Below are positions 21,113-34,276 of a DNA stretch of 57,052 nt, in pieces. Every line of letters begins with the position of its first letter. Position 1 is the stretch's first letter. The DNA is taken from assembly GCA_019400425.1 (NCBI GenBank), contig JAFREE010000155.1, positions 1 to 57,052 of the forward strand, read 5' to 3'. Made by a program: the position numbers and the translations under genes. The notes below the pieces were generated by a model. The model saw nothing but the letters and a program-made list of their open reading frames with translations, made no database searches and was not told the origin of the DNA. The DNA comes from Hymenochaete sp. R1 (taxonomy: Eukaryota; Basidiomycota; Agaricomycetes; Hymenochaetales; Hymenochaetaceae).

Positions 21113-23395
21113 ATGCTGGTAACACTCATTTCCGTGGCTCTTTGTCTTTTGCAACTCCTGTTCATTCAGGAGACTGCCGCAGTAGACGACCAGAGCGCGA
21201 CCAAGTGGCAGCGTACTCCGAGCTTTGCAGCTTCATTGTCTTCAGCGCTTCTTTCCAAGCGTGATGCCCCGGATAATGTGACAAAAACGATTGTCAACCT
21301 TGGGCTGAGTGATGATGATAGGTGCGCGAAGCCTTCGATATGCTGCACTAGGCATAACCAACAAGCTTCATGTTCTATAGCTCATATTTCACGGTTATGC
21401 AAATTGGAAATTTAAGTTTCCGCGTAGCTTTGGATACAGGCTCTTCTGATCTATGGCTGATGTCTTCGGCGTGCAGCACAAAGACGTGCAAGGTAGCCAT
21501 AAGATCGTAACTTCTTGAGCGAATTGGTCCATTGACTTTCGTATAGGATTCACCAACATATCCACTCCTTTTCAATACATCGACTTTCGCAGCCATCAAT
21601 TCAAATCAATCGACATTTGATATCTCATTCGCTGATGGAACAGGTATGTCTGCCTCCACAAACCCTTTTGCCGGTTTGCTCACCTACATGTAGTATCTTC
21701 GGGGTTTCTCGGCAGAGAGCTGGTTAAAATAGGGAACTTCAGTGTGCCGGACCAAGTTATCGGTACGTTTTATTGTATTTTTGCTCTTTCCCAAGGACCA
21801 AGTTCAGTGAACATTCACAGGGCTTGCTAACTCTACGAATGTGACAATGGAAAGCGACATCAGCGGCGTTCTGGGTTTAGGTTTTCCACGGCTCTCAACT
21901 TTCGCCTCATCTTTCAGCAATTGTAAGTACAATGTTTCATGTGCCTGTCTATGTCTGCTCACAATTTTGCTTCTCAGCGACGCCTTTTGTAAACGGTCTT
22001 GCCCAACAAGGACATCTTGAATATCCGATTTTCGGCCTAAGTATAACTCGTGATAATGGCGGCACCTTGGCCCTTGGTACGCTATTTAATTGTTTTAAGC
22101 TTAATGGATACCAATACAACCCCAGGAGCGATTGATGCTGACATTGTTAAAAATGTAAGCGCCATCGAGTGGCACCAAGTCATGCCTTTCTCGCCCTTCA
22201 AATCAGAGCGGAACTCTTCTAGTTATCTGGTGTGGGCCATACCTTTAGCTTTAGTAGGAGTGAGTTACCTCGTTGAGATCCTCGGCTTGATAACTACTAA
22301 ACATAGTAAAGGTAAATGGAACTGGTATCGAAACTCAACCATCATACCCAAATATTACTCAGACATCTTTGGCGCTCATTGACGTGTAGGAGTTCTCCGA
22401 TAATTATGCTTCACATGTACTGAATGAAGTTATAGTGGTACAAACGGTATTTTTGGACCATATCAGGATGTCTCTAGGATATTCGAGGCGTTCAGTGAGG
22501 CACGTTTGGTTGACGCTGAAGGTGATGATAGGTCATTTGTCTTTTTAACGCAAAGGAAATAAACATTCTATAGTCGGACAATGGGCTCTTCCCTGTGATA
22601 CACAGGCTGTATTAACTTTTAATTTTGGGTAAAGTTTTGAACTTCTTTTTCTGCTTTGATTGCTTATCGTCATGTAGCACTACCAACATCACGCTTCAGC
22701 CGACGGACTTCCTTATTGGTCCTGTTTCCACGAACTCGCAGTTCTGTCTAGCTTGGCCCCGGGGAGTGCAAGACATCGGCGATGGTGTTGACTGGCAACT
22801 GGGCCAACCATTCTTAAGGACTGTCTACTCGATTTTCAGGTGCGTCGGCCTTATCATTCTTGTTTAACGATCAATCTAATCTACTTCAATAAGCTATGGC
22901 ATCGATGGTACAGAGACGCCCATGATTGGCTTATATCCTCTGAGCAACGCGACATCCGTCACCCAAGATATCGCATTTGTATCGTCCTTCTTCTCATCCG
23001 CCTCTGCTACTATCAACACCGCTCTCCCCAACTCACTTCTCTCCACACCAAGCGCCACTACGGCCTCTTACCTCTTTAATACCTCTGTACCCGCATCCCT
23101 CGGTGACCTTGTCTCCTCCGAACTCGGGGCGAGCACGTACACCCCACTACTGCTCACCGCAACAGCTATCAATACTTCAGCGTTCCCGTTCGCGACACCC
23201 GATCCAACAGTTGTAACTCTACTTGTGACAGATGCGTCGGGGTCAGTGGCGACGTCAATTGAGCGTGTACCGACGAGCTCGATTCAGTTGGGATTACCGT
23301 CGGGATGTGCACCTTCGCTGAGATCGGGAGAAGCTCTCGCTATGCTTGTGCAGATTCTTGCTGGCATAACCATGTTTTATTATCTAGTGCAATGA
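21113..23395 (+). CDS. Secreted, probably GPI-anchored A1 aspartic protease
   Basis: 566 residues in twelve exons: 21113-21321, 21381-21492, 21547-21643, 21694-21762, 21821-21922, 21978-22076, 22126-22259, 22312-22385, 22436-22521, 22574-22628, 22678-22839 and 22894-23395. It starts with a hydrophobic signal (MLVTLISVALCLLQLLFI). The pepsin fold is evident: FTVMQIGNLSFRVALDTGSSDLWL with the first catalytic DTG, GVLGLGFPRLS, and LALIDVGTNGIFGPYQDV at the second catalytic site. A Ser/Thr-rich region of over 150 residues follows and ends in a hydrophobic tail (LAMLVQILAGITMFYYLVQ), the layout of yapsin-like GPI proteases at the cell surface. The second motif reads DVG instead of DTG/DSG, and the flap reads ISFADGT with Phe where pepsins usually have Tyr. 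The start is the first ATG of the frame; earlier codons lack ATG. Confidence 0.85.
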
Positions 23396-23936
23396 AAGAC
23401 TTTTCTAATTAGGATTTGGATGTTAGCGGCACGTTACGAGACGTCGATCGTCTCGTCTTTTATTGATTATTCTTGTTTGTTCGTACATGGACCTTGGGTT
23501 GCTAAATCGTATCGCATTGTTTCAGAGACTTTTGCTTGATTTTGTTGGACATGACCTAATTTTTTTTCTGCTTTTCGTCTGCGCGATAGTATTTTGTTCT
23601 TCGTTGTTTTATCGTCCGTCCTTCCTACACGTATGTATTACGAATCGGACGAGCAGAGTACATCAACAGTTTTATATAATTGTCCCAACGGAATAATAAA
23701 ATGGCAGAATGGAAACGGAACGAGACAAATATTTTCAAAATTTCAGTACTGCCCTTGTGGCGTCTTATTTCCGTTTCCTACAACATCGCCTTAGAGTACA
23801 ACACATAATGAAATGATTCGAAAAACCAGGGAACCCTCAAGACGATTCGCCAGAGTAAACCGATTCAAATTCAAACCAACGTTATGGAACAAAGACATAG
23901 TCAACGAAGGTCATCCCTTTCATGCCATGCTCAAAA
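23396..23936. other. Convergent intergenic region
   Basis: 541 bp between the stops of the protease and F-box genes; presumed 3' untranslated regions. Nothing further recognised. Confidence 0.5.
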
Positions 23937-25811
23937 TCAAACGTAGTCCATTATGAAGATCGTACCGTTGTACAGACCAACACATAGCCTCCCCGAAGCT
24001 TCATCGAATGCGAGTGAACGGCATGAGCTCGGCTTGAAGGGTAGCTGTGGCTCAGGCGGGAGTAGGACGCTCACGTTCGGCGTTGGCAGAGTCTCCAGAC
24101 TCTGACTTCCACTCTGCTCACGTTCCTGGCCACTGGAGCGAAAGTAATCAAAGTCGAGGCGCAGGATCTGGACATAATCTGATTTGAGTGACTGTTCGAG
24201 CCAGACGGCTCGTCGTCCAGTGGTACCAAGAACAGGATGTTCCGGGTATGAACCAACGGGAATATCGAACAGTGTGGTGGTGGAGTGTGAAAGAGTCGGT
24301 GTGAGCGCTAGAAGGGTATCGTTAGATGGTGGCACTGGTGCTGTTGGGCATTTTACTGGAGCCTTTGTAGAGGAAGAACTTGGACTGGACATGAGTGCAG
24401 AGCGAGCTTGTGGATCAGCAATTGCTTGGAAGAGTGTTGAATCAAGTTTAGAGATGTTTTTGATTGAAAAGCAGACGTGGAGAGCTTTCTTGCCCTGTCG
24501 TGTTTCGAGGCGTGAGAGAGATGGGAAGGAGACGATGGAAAGCGAGGTGGGGGGCATATACGGTCCGTATCCAGTATTGTCCGAGATACAGATATCGTAT
24601 GTATCCATGAGTGGAACTGATACGGTTGGGAAAATTGGAAGAGGATCGGGGGACGGTTTGACCGTACTACTTGCTGATTGCCCGAGAAATTCACCGCGAG
24701 CAATAACAGCGAGGGACACCAGTGTCACTTGTATAGTGTCTACTGCTGCAGCGTATATGGCGAGGTATGGGGGAAGGACTTTGATGTCGACTCGATCTAG
24801 GGGCTTCGAAGTAAGTTAGTCGAAATCAAGAGCACATATCAGAAATCAAGTAGAATCAACCAACGTTATCAAAGCGAGGCGATAAAATGACCTGTTGCTT
24901 GCTCTTCCAGTTTGCGACTATCGTTTGAGAGGAAAACCCGCCCTCCACTTGCCGTTGATTCATAATGGACGCAGCCACAAAAGCCCCATGTAAAGAAACT
25001 TTGTGGAAAAATCCGCCATGCTGAAGGAGGTAACTATACTCTGTGGTAAAGGTGGTGGCACTCAGGGTAGAGGGTTTCTCGGGAAGAACAATTGAATATA
25101 CTTCGAGAAATCTATGAAAGAAATTCATGAACGAATTAATTGTGGACTTCGCGTACAAAGTGGTTTCTGCACTTACTCAGAGTCGTGTTTGAATATTGTT
25201 GCGGTAAACAGTAGTCTGCCGCTATCGGGATCAATGCACGCATCGAAGTCTCTCATATTCGCAGGTATAGTGATGCATGCAGACTGAAGAGCATCCTTGC
25301 TCTCCAGGGTGTAAGCAAAGACACAAGTTGTTGGTCTCTGGGAATGCCTGTCCCGTCGAATGCCGATTAAATGTGATCCGCCATTGAGAAGTCTGAGCTC
25401 GTCAAAGGAACCGATGTACGACTTCTGGTTTGCGATAAAGAGGTTTCGAACATTCGGGTGCTTGCTCGACCAGTTCCTTCGTAGTTTTAAGGACCGAAGT
25501 GCGGCAGCACGGAGGTCCGTCGCACCTAAGGACCTAAGATCGATGTAAGGGCTCAGTTGCAAAGGTAGCTCTGCGCGTGGTAACAATTGGTGCCAGAGGT
25601 AATCTGAGTCAGTGATCCTGTTAAACCGACGACAGGTCTGGATAAATGTAAGATGACTCCTCATGAGCAATGCTTGTTCCATTATATCTGATGGTGTGGA
25701 AAGCGTGCTTGCCTGCTTCAAGGAGAAGATATCCTCAATATTCAAGTAAAGGGCGATCAGAATCACGATGTCCTCTGGCAAGTAAGTGATCCGATCATTC
25801 TTGCTCGACAT
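23937..25811 (-). CDS. F-box protein
   Basis: 557 residues from the ATG at 25811, in four exons: 25811-25713, 25637-25177, 25111-24865 and 24803-23937. The N-terminus is an F-box: YLPEDIVILIALYLNIED, then IFSLKQ joined to TCRRFNRITDSDYLWHQL. F-box proteins link substrates to Skp1 in SCF ubiquitin ligases. The rest (ANVRNLF-like, then SGRLCVGLYNGTIFIMDYV at the end) is beta-strand-rich and may be a propeller, but no WD repeat is certain and the substrate is unknown. The first intron starts with GC (CAG/GCAAGC) and its 75 bases are stop-free, so it would otherwise read as a 25-residue insertion in the F-box. An in-frame ATG at 25880 could add 23 residues. Confidence 0.8.
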
Positions 25812-26041
25812 GAACGTCCGTCCGAGGAAAGCCCTGACTTGATGGTCGAGGTATGGGAACAAGAAAGGCATTCGAGTCATCACTGTGGTCTTGATGTGAA
25901 CCTTGCCGGTCGGCTGTATGCGTATTACGTAGATCGCGTGCTTATTTCACGAGAGTTTCCATTTAGACACTGCGGTGCTTGCTTGCTTAGGTCGATGCCC
26001 TTTCCCTGTTTCCTATCTGCCTGCCACTCTGACCACATCCA
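25812..26041. promoter_or_regulatory. Short divergent promoter, 230 bp
   Basis: Separates the head-to-head F-box and membrane-protein genes; it must carry both promoters if the chosen starts are right. Confidence 0.5.
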
Positions 26042-28537
26042 ATGGATCCCCATCTCCAAGCGACACCACGCTCAGGAGGAAGTTTAGATGACGAAGAGTC
26101 GTCGAGTGTATCAGACTACGACTCTGAGTGGACTCAAGTGACCGAAGATGATAGCGACTTCCTCCCTTTGTCTGCTGGATCGGGTCGGCCTTTGTCTCGC
26201 GCAGATACCGCAGATGGCAGCGTCGATGGCGACGTCTGGGAAGGACTTGTAGATGCAGAGTCCGCTCAGGATGAAGAACGCGAGCAGAATGAGACTATGA
26301 CTGCGGTCGCCGACTCTCAGGGCGCCACGGATAGTGAGGCACCTCAGATTGCTCAGTCGCTCAATGACAGTGTTGCCACACATCGCAACGATGACGATAT
26401 TGTCAGTGATGCGCTCAACAGTAGTGTCATGAGCACTCTCAGGTCTTCTCGCAATCGGTCGGCATCGTCGTCGCTCCACGCATCTCTCGCGGAATCCTCG
26501 AGTCTCAGGCTTTCTTTCCCAGACCCCCTGTTTAGCTCTAGTGAAGCCCTGGACGCTCTGCCTTCTGCTCCTGAGCTCACTTCAAGCCCGACCGTATCCG
26601 TAGAAGAGTCCTACGATGTCACGAACACTGCGGAATCTGCATCTTCGTTGGCGGATGTCGAGATTGAGTCATCCCATCATAGTCTAAAGGACATCGAGCA
26701 CCAGGACAAAATCGATCACGTGTGTGCTATTAATGCTACTTCAAGCCCCCCAATTCTCGACATTGTCCTTTACGGATCGGCTTCATCATCAAAGTGGTCG
26801 ATCGCAGAAAGGGTCATGACGCTTGCATTGAATAGCGAGAGTCCGCCGGAACCCATACATGACAGCAGCAGTCCTGTGCGAATGTACCGACTATATGCGC
26901 CTGCTCGCAAGAACGTCTCCGACCCATTAGGGATTCAAGTTGTTTGTGTGCGCGTTGTAGATCGTACAGTTCGCGACTCCCAGATGGTAAGCTGGATTCA
27001 CGAACAACGACTGTGCGGTACTGACCCATCTCAGACCTCCGTTGGTGTCGAATTTGTCGTTCCATCATTAGCTGTCATACTCCTCCCTTCAACACTTCCG
27101 GCAGATCTTCCTAATCATGGCTACTACCTTCCCCTCATCAGCCCACCATCGCTAGACTTTGGGCCGTCACTCTCTCTGGTTTCTACCACTTTTTCTGAGC
27201 AAGTCATGTCGGACTCGGCTCGTTATGCATGGAAAGGTCTGGATATTCCGTCCGACAAAATGATCATATTGGATGCGCAAGAATCAAGTGCAATACATGA
27301 CATTACTTCTCTTAACTGGCTTTCGAAGCACGATCTGGTTGCTGCCTTCGCCAAAGTCCTAGGTGAATACGAGAGTAAGCCGCGAAACATTGTGGAGGAT
27401 GACAATAGCGTCTTTAGAAATAAATGGTACGTGTTTGTAAGGTCCCAGTCTTGAAGAAGCTAATATTCCTCTAGGTACACCTTCATGTTCATTGCGGTGA
27501 CCGTAATTGCTGTTTCTTTTGGCGGATTCCGTGCACAACGCAATTCCGTTTCGCAAATAGTCACCGGGCAGAACGTGTCCCATTCACCACCTCTGGCGAG
27601 GTCCACTGCATATGAGACTTCTACTCCGCAAACGTTCGTATCGACTCCGCAGGACACCGCAGCTTCGAGTTCCAAGGCAGGCCATCACTCAATTGCGACG
27701 ATGTTTGCCAAGTCAATGGTGTCAACAAACTTCTCACCGTTATATCACGATTCGCGGGCTGTCGCAAAAACGACGCCCGTGGTCAGTCGTCTCAGTGGAG
27801 AGACGCCGAAGACTGTAAATTCGGAAGGAAACGTATCCCCCTCGTTAACCAGCTCCCGAGCCCGTTTGTGGTCAAAGAAACTTAATCTTGGCCTCTATAA
27901 TCCTGGGGACGTCATGGTCCGACCCGCCACGAACGTCGATTCCGTGAGAAAGTCCCAGCCTTTCCTGTCTTCGCGAACGTGCAAAGCACTCGCGGAGAAT
28001 GTAGCGCCAAAGGTCTCTGAGGATATTAAGGCACTGGGTTTGCGCGTCGTCCACAACTCGCTCTCAATTATCTCCAATACGGGCAAAGCTCTGATGCAGG
28101 TTGCGGGGAAAGATTTTCATGACCTATACGAAGCCATCGATGAACTCCTCCGCGCGATCAACCGGCAGCTCAACAGCGCGAAGGCGAGGGTGAAACAAGA
28201 CTCGCCCTCGAAGAGCTTTACTTCGCGGAACGCACGCGCGAAGCAGAACGCGAGGAGATTGAGGCAGGTCGGTGAGAAGCTTCTAAAGACGGCGAGCGAG
28301 CAGTTTCAGGCGAGGACGGCGGACGCAATTAAAGTCGCGAACCAGCTGCGCGATGGGTCCAAGGTCGTTCGGCAAGAGGCTGAGAAGTCTCGTCACGCAA
28401 GGATGCTGAAGCGCCAAGAGGCTCAGCGGTTGAAAGACGAGGTACAATCTCTGCCCGACGGCGATGAGGGACGTGAGGACGGTGTCAGTGGGAACAGACT
28501 CGGGGGGCATAAACGTACCCGTAGCGGTAAGAAGTGA
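26042..28537 (+). CDS. Single-pass membrane protein of unknown function
   Basis: 815 residues in two exons, 26042-27426 and 27475-28537. The first 200 residues are very acidic and Ser-rich. A folded-looking middle follows (PILDIVLYGSASSSKWSIAE, then VVCVRVVDRTV and EFVVPSLAVILLP). One transmembrane segment lies across the splice junction, FRNKW joined to YTFMFIAVTVIAVSFGGF. After it comes a Ser/Thr-rich stretch and a long Lys/Arg/Glu/Gln-rich region, probably coiled coil, from about 28020 to the end. There is no signal peptide, so the acidic N-terminus is probably cytosolic or nuclear and the basic coil lies on the far side, or the reverse. The layout could suit an organelle or nuclear-envelope tether, but I recognise no family. 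Confidence 0.75.
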
Positions 28538-30447
28538 GCAATCGATGATGGTTATCGGGATAACGGAGATAGAGCTGGTTGTAAGGTAGTGGCCGGTCTG
28601 TTTTTACGCTTCACTGATCTATTGAACTGAGGGGCAACTTCTTTGATCGTGGTTATCTTGTATTGGATGTAATATGTATATTTCTATGAGCGTTCTTTCG
28701 TGCTTGCTGCGTTTATTAGAACTCACGAACACCTGTTAGGGATGTAATAAATATGAATATGAACTTTGAGCCTAGTTGTGACTGTTATGCTCAAGTTCGT
28801 TACTTTGCTTTGGGAGGTGGAACAGTGAGTCAATGCATAAGTTCCAAGCGACATGACATAAGTGAAATTTTATGTAATCTATCGCTGTTTTCAGGTGAAC
28901 CGGAGTGAAAAAAAGTACTTTGACTAGATTGAAGCTTCCGTTCGTCTCATCCTCTTCCCTTAGATTAAACCATGATCGGGCATGGTGTTTGCAACTCAAT
29001 TCCACGCCTTCTTCCTCCGTCGTTAGTACACCTCATGCCGTGATAGCGCGTATCAACACCCCTCTATCGCTAGCTCTCTCTGAGGTGACTTCTTTGACCA
29101 ACTCCTCGTGCAACACCACCTTTCGACTCTATGGGTGCAGGGGCAGACTGCATCCTACAAAGCACGGTGCCTTTGTTCCGAACCCTGTTCTGCTTCCCGA
29201 GGTCTCGCAGGCATCTCACTGGCATGAGTTGAACCGACGAACGCTATTGACTTGCTCCTGGCTGCAGCAAATTTCTTCCGTATATGGACACAAGATAAGC
29301 AACAGCTCCGGATAAACATCGACAGATAGTAGACACTAAAAGTAGGTTTGAATTAATTCGATTACCAAGACCGATGAATTGATTCCGTCGTAAATTAGGA
29401 CTCTCACATGCATTGAAGGTGTTTTTCTTCACTTTCTTCCACTCACTTGCCGCCAATGATCCCGCCATGCTAACACCATTTCGGAGCTAACGGCATGGCC
29501 AGCATGCGATCTGGCGCATAAACCGTGAACGCTTGCTCACCAAGCTTTTTTGTATGTATATGAATGGCTGAAATAAGAAAGTATGACGATTTGACGGAAA
29601 AGAGTCAAGACGCCGGTGTTCCGGGAGGCGCGGGTGCTTAGGGCAAACGGAGGAGCTGGAGAGCAACGGCAACGGATCAGTCAGTACCGACATTCCGAAC
29701 TCGAACTCTCGAATTTCGCACTCGAATTCATCTCGCAGTACTAGTACTGGTGAGTCCACATCTTCGGTATGCGTGTTTGTATGTATGGGCAGGCCGGCCC
29801 TCACATCTTATTTTTGACTCGACACGCCATCCATCTTCAACTTCTTTTGTTCAGTCATACCGCCTTTGACGCCCCTGCCCTGGCCAACCTAGATCTGTGT
29901 AAATCCATCCATCACTCCGCTCGCCTTATAAAATAGCTCGCAAGCTCTTGTTTCATCCACCTCCCCCTCTCGTGCGGTCGAGATCACTCGCTTCATCGTC
30001 AACGTGCAAGCTGTGCCATCCCCCGGACTTACTTACCGCTCGGCAACATCTCAGAATCTCGTCTACTCCTCTGACGGCCTCTATTCGATTGTGATACAGA
30101 TCTTGATTGCCTTTTCTACTCCGACTCTACTCTCAGTGATGATGCATCCCGTCCGTAGCACCTCACTCCTTCTTCGACACGTAAATTATGCTGACCATCC
30201 CACTTCCGTCGTTTCCAGGCTAGCCAAGGTCCGTTTCAATGTTCTTTTCCATGAATAGCACGCAATTGAAACGCAGTCACCCGCTTTGTTCGGCGTGCGT
30301 CTATCAGACGTCTCACCCGACAATTGGTCCAACTCGCGGGCGTATGGTCTGGAGTGCCGTAACACATCGGCTAACGTCTCTCGCAGCATCGACAATACAA
30401 ATACTCACGCCCCACACACCTTCAATCCCCCTTCTACTTCCACCTCT
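28538..30447. other. Intergenic, 1.9 kb
   Basis: No convincing gene. One open frame on the plus strand (28905-29315, 136 codons) has no ATG at its start and no recognisable motif. The right part probably holds the long promoter and 5' untranslated region of the downstream transcription factor, including a pyrimidine-rich stretch. Confidence 0.45.
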
Positions 30448-33400
30448 ATGTCTTTCCGATACTATCAACCTCCCAAGTCCAAGCGTGTTGACTCAGATGA
30501 TGATGATGAGTCGAGTACAGATGAGAGCCCGAAAACATCCCGCAACCGCAACACTAGTAATGCAAATACAAGTCAGAGACGGTACGTAAGCGGCGGCTAT
30601 TTTTTTTTTTCATTTTTCATTTTTTTCCCGACTGACAGGGTTTTGTAGTGGGGCTTGCGCACACTGCAAAGGACTCAAAGTTCGGTGTCATTTCGTTCCT
30701 GGTCAAAGCGCATGTCAGCGATGCGCAGCAAACAAACTCCAATGCGTTGTCATTGGTCGCAAGAAGCGGCGCGCAGTAGCGTAGGTACCTTTTTCCTGTG
30801 TAGTCCATTCCAACTTATCAAAGTTATGCATAGCTCTCACGAGGAGCTGCTCTTGAAATCGCATAAGCAGGATTTAGATATAGCAAATTTACTTCACCAA
30901 TTTGATGAGCTCATGGCCGATACTCGAATTCGTTCATGGATTGAGAAGGCAAACAACAGACAATCTCGTTCGACGTCGGCGACCGACTCGGCCAACTCGC
31001 CGATTTCTGCGTCTTCGCATTTTGAACAAGACAAGACAGGGTGGGCTTCAACCTATGGCTATGATGACAAGCCATCTTCTTCGATCAGTTCCGTCACAAA
31101 TATTAAACCTTCTTTCTTGCCCTCTGGCAGTCCCTTTTCTCCCGTCACGACGGAGAGATTCAGTGTACAAGAGCTTCTCTTGCTTTTCCCGGACAGTAAG
31201 AAACTCTTGAATTTTCACTCCGATTCGCACTAATGTTTAACTTCAATCTAGAGTCGGTGACATTAAGCACCAGGCCTCCTGAGGTTGTGGCGCGTAATAT
31301 TATCGAACCCGGAGACGTTCACGAATTATTCATGTTGTAGGTTCCTCCGCTGCTTCGATGATGGAAGATAGTCTGATGGCATTTCTTTTTCAAATAGATA
31401 TTTCAGATACATCAACGTAAGTCTTCTTGTTCTCATCTACTTCGTGATGCTAAGTGTTCTGCAATGTCAAATAGCCCTTTTATCCTCTTCTAGACCCTGT
31501 CCTGCATACCCCAGAGAGACTATTTTGGTACTCTCACTTTCTTTTCACGACTAGTACGTTGACTCATCATGTCACGTTTGCGGCCTATGGATTTGACACG
31601 CCTTCTTAGTCTGTTCGGTCGCTACGAAATATTCGCCCAAGTACGCGCAAAAGGCCCCTGTCCTGATCGAATTTGTTCGCGATCTCACTGGGAAGGCTCT
31701 AGTACATGGACGCAAGACGATCGAAGAATGCCAAGCGTACCTTATCACTTCACAATATCAGCTTCCTCAAAAGCGTTTCGACGACCAACGGATGTACATC
31801 ACTCTTGGCCTTGCCTTCTCTCTCGCTCAAGAAATAGGCATCAACAAGCCTCCAAGCCAAGATGAGCTTCTTGCATTAGATTCAAAGCACCTGCATTTGC
31901 AAGATCGGGAACTGTCACGACGGCGGCTTACAAACAGAATTAGGACTTGGTTGATATGCTACTGCAATGACTCAAGTTTTGCTGCCGAATTTGGGAAGCC
32001 CGCGATGTTGGACGTGGATGATTACCTAGCGCGGAACTGTCGTGAGCTGTTACTGTCACAAAGTAGCCTATCGTTGGACGTGCAACTTGTGGCATTTGTC
32101 GAACTTGCGAGGGTTGTCCGATCCTTCCGGAACGAAGCCGAAAGGATGGAGGCGGAGAAGAGAGATTATCCTGAGCGGCCGAAGAAGATAATCGAAGTAC
32201 GGGAGAAAGTCTGGAAGTTTCATGATGAAATTCGTCGACTCTACCATGACTGGGCCCATGAGTTTGCCTCGCGTCCCAAAGTTGATGGTAAGCTTTATTG
32301 GACTTATCGCCGTTCATACCCCGATCTCATGCTGCGCTTAATAGATGTTTGCATCTTCCGTGCTGCATTGAATCATATGTGAGTTCGTGCCTCAAAGCAT
32401 AGCTTCTTCATTTATTAATAACGGGATGCAACCACAGGGTGTATTCTTTTGGCCAGCTTGCTGTTCTTGCTTATGGACTTCAGAGGATTATCTCTGCAGA
32501 CGGAAATGAAGAAGGCGCAGGGGCAACTTGCGAGGATCCTCTTGTCCGTCATGTGAGTACTTCCGTCATGATAAGGATGTCGCAGACCTCAACTTTACTC
32601 CTATCTGCAGTGTATTGCAACGGCGAAGGAAATTATAAACGCAGCAATCCACGAGCTTTATCCTACAGGCCAACTAGGCTTCGATTTGGACGTGAGTTCC
32701 GATCCGTTGATCATTCCATATACATCAAACTTAATAGTTTGAAGGCACACTTCCTTTTCGTGACTTTCGCTGCCGCCCATCTACTTTCGGTGAGCTGTCT
32801 ACTAATTGATACAAGCAGGCATTGATTACTGATCACATGGCATACACGCCTGCATCGTCATCAGTTTCTAAGGCCAAAGATGCGTATGCTATTGCGTCCG
32901 AAGGAAGCAGTCGAGATTGCTTCCCTGGTACGGGAGTTAGAGCAGGTACTCCTTTCGGATGAAGTATCTAATGACGCCCATGGCCACCATGCTCCTTTCC
33001 ACCATGCGCGGTACCTTACCAAGCAACTCAAGAAGGTTTCCGACCTTTTACCGCCAGCGTCTCAGGGTAATAAAGTAAACAGTATCACAGAGGCACAGAA
33101 CCGACACCGACATAGGAGCACGCATACGCAGTTTGCCAATGAGCACAGGCCGGTCGTTCCGTGGGTGGACACCGCTGTTTTTTATGATACCGTGCGCACC
33201 GAAGGCCCCGAATCGTATGCTCCAGACCCAAGTCCTTCGAACGGTGGGGTCACCTACTCACATGGAATGAGTTCTCCCACCTCTCCGATGTCAGGTGGCG
33301 TCGGGGATGGTAGGGCAAGTGGGGAGCCTGCTCCTTTCTCATTGAGCGGGTTTCCGGTGGATTTCTCACTCATGAATTTCGTCCAGACCGTGAATGACCC

Positions 33401-33599
33401 ACGGCTGACGAAGGTCACTCCACCTCCTGGCGAAGGAGACGCCGGCCAGGAGTGGTGGCATCAGATGTATCAGGTGTGCGCGCCAGAAGGTGCGGATTGG
33501 CCAATGACCAACCTGGCCGAACAAAACCCAGACATGAGGTTGACGGCGGAGAATTTCTCGCCTATAGGCCATTCATCTGAACCAATTCCATGGACTTGA
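30448..33599 (+). CDS. Zn2Cys6 transcription factor, PriB-like DNA-binding domain
   Basis: 851 residues in eleven exons: 30448-30581, 30649-30780, 30834-31195, 31252-31336, 31398-31416, 31475-31553, 31610-32378, 32438-32552, 32611-32691, 32745-32789 and 32865-33599. Residues about 46-80 form the binuclear zinc cluster GACAHCKGLKVRC ... CQRCAANKLQC, followed by a basic GRKKRR. A helical stretch after it (EELLLKSHKQDLDIANLL) suits dimerisation. The middle is a fungal-specific regulatory domain: LYFRYIN-PFYPLLDPV, YITLGLAFSLAQEIGIN, TWLICYCND. The C-terminus is Pro/Ser/Gly-rich, a likely activation region. The zinc cluster resembles PriB of Lentinula and other basidiomycete regulators, but targets cannot be named. 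A 19-nt exon (31398-31416) joins two conserved segments. Confidence 0.88.
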
Positions 33600-34276
33600 T
33601 TGTACAATGCACTGTATTTTTTTTGGATTGAATTATCGCTTATCCCACGTTTGTGACTTCTCAGTCGTTCTAGTCCAGTTTTTCGGATTGCATACTACTT
33701 CGAAACTTTTTTTCCATGATCACACCAGTTTCTTCCCTATTCTACTCCATCAAAGATCACGCGCTGGATTGTCAAGCGAGCGACGAGCCTGTCATTTGAT
33801 TTAATCGTCGAGTTCTGGTAAATACAATCGCCGTTATTTCGTAGTATGAAGCTTGAGCGCAACGCTTATCAATGAAATACATCATATCTGAGCATATATA
33901 TTAAAAAGCCTAAAAGGACGGTTACCTATCCTCAAGCATCCCGAATTTGAAAGTCGAGAATGAATCTGGAGATGAGTTTCAAACGAACGTGAAAGAACGG
34001 ATTCGATCCAGGAAGGAAGTGAATGAATGAATGGATGAAGGCTTTGTGTGTGTTTTGACAGAGGCGTGATCCGTATCGGGACATCTGGCCGATTTTCGGC
34101 TTGCCGGCAACGGTTGCCGGTTCTGCGCTTTTGCAATTTCCAAAACTTGTACGTGATGGTTTGACCGACGGGGAAATTCGTCGCGTGTTTTCTGGGCATG
34201 ATGAACACGCTGACAACGGACTGAGCGACAAGGCGGCAATTCTGCTCTGCTCGACACGACGACAGCGACGACCGCC
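33600..34276. other. Intergenic before the glucanase gene
   Basis: 677 bp: 3' region of the transcription factor and promoter of the glucanase. The open frames on the minus strand here have no coding features. Confidence 0.45.
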
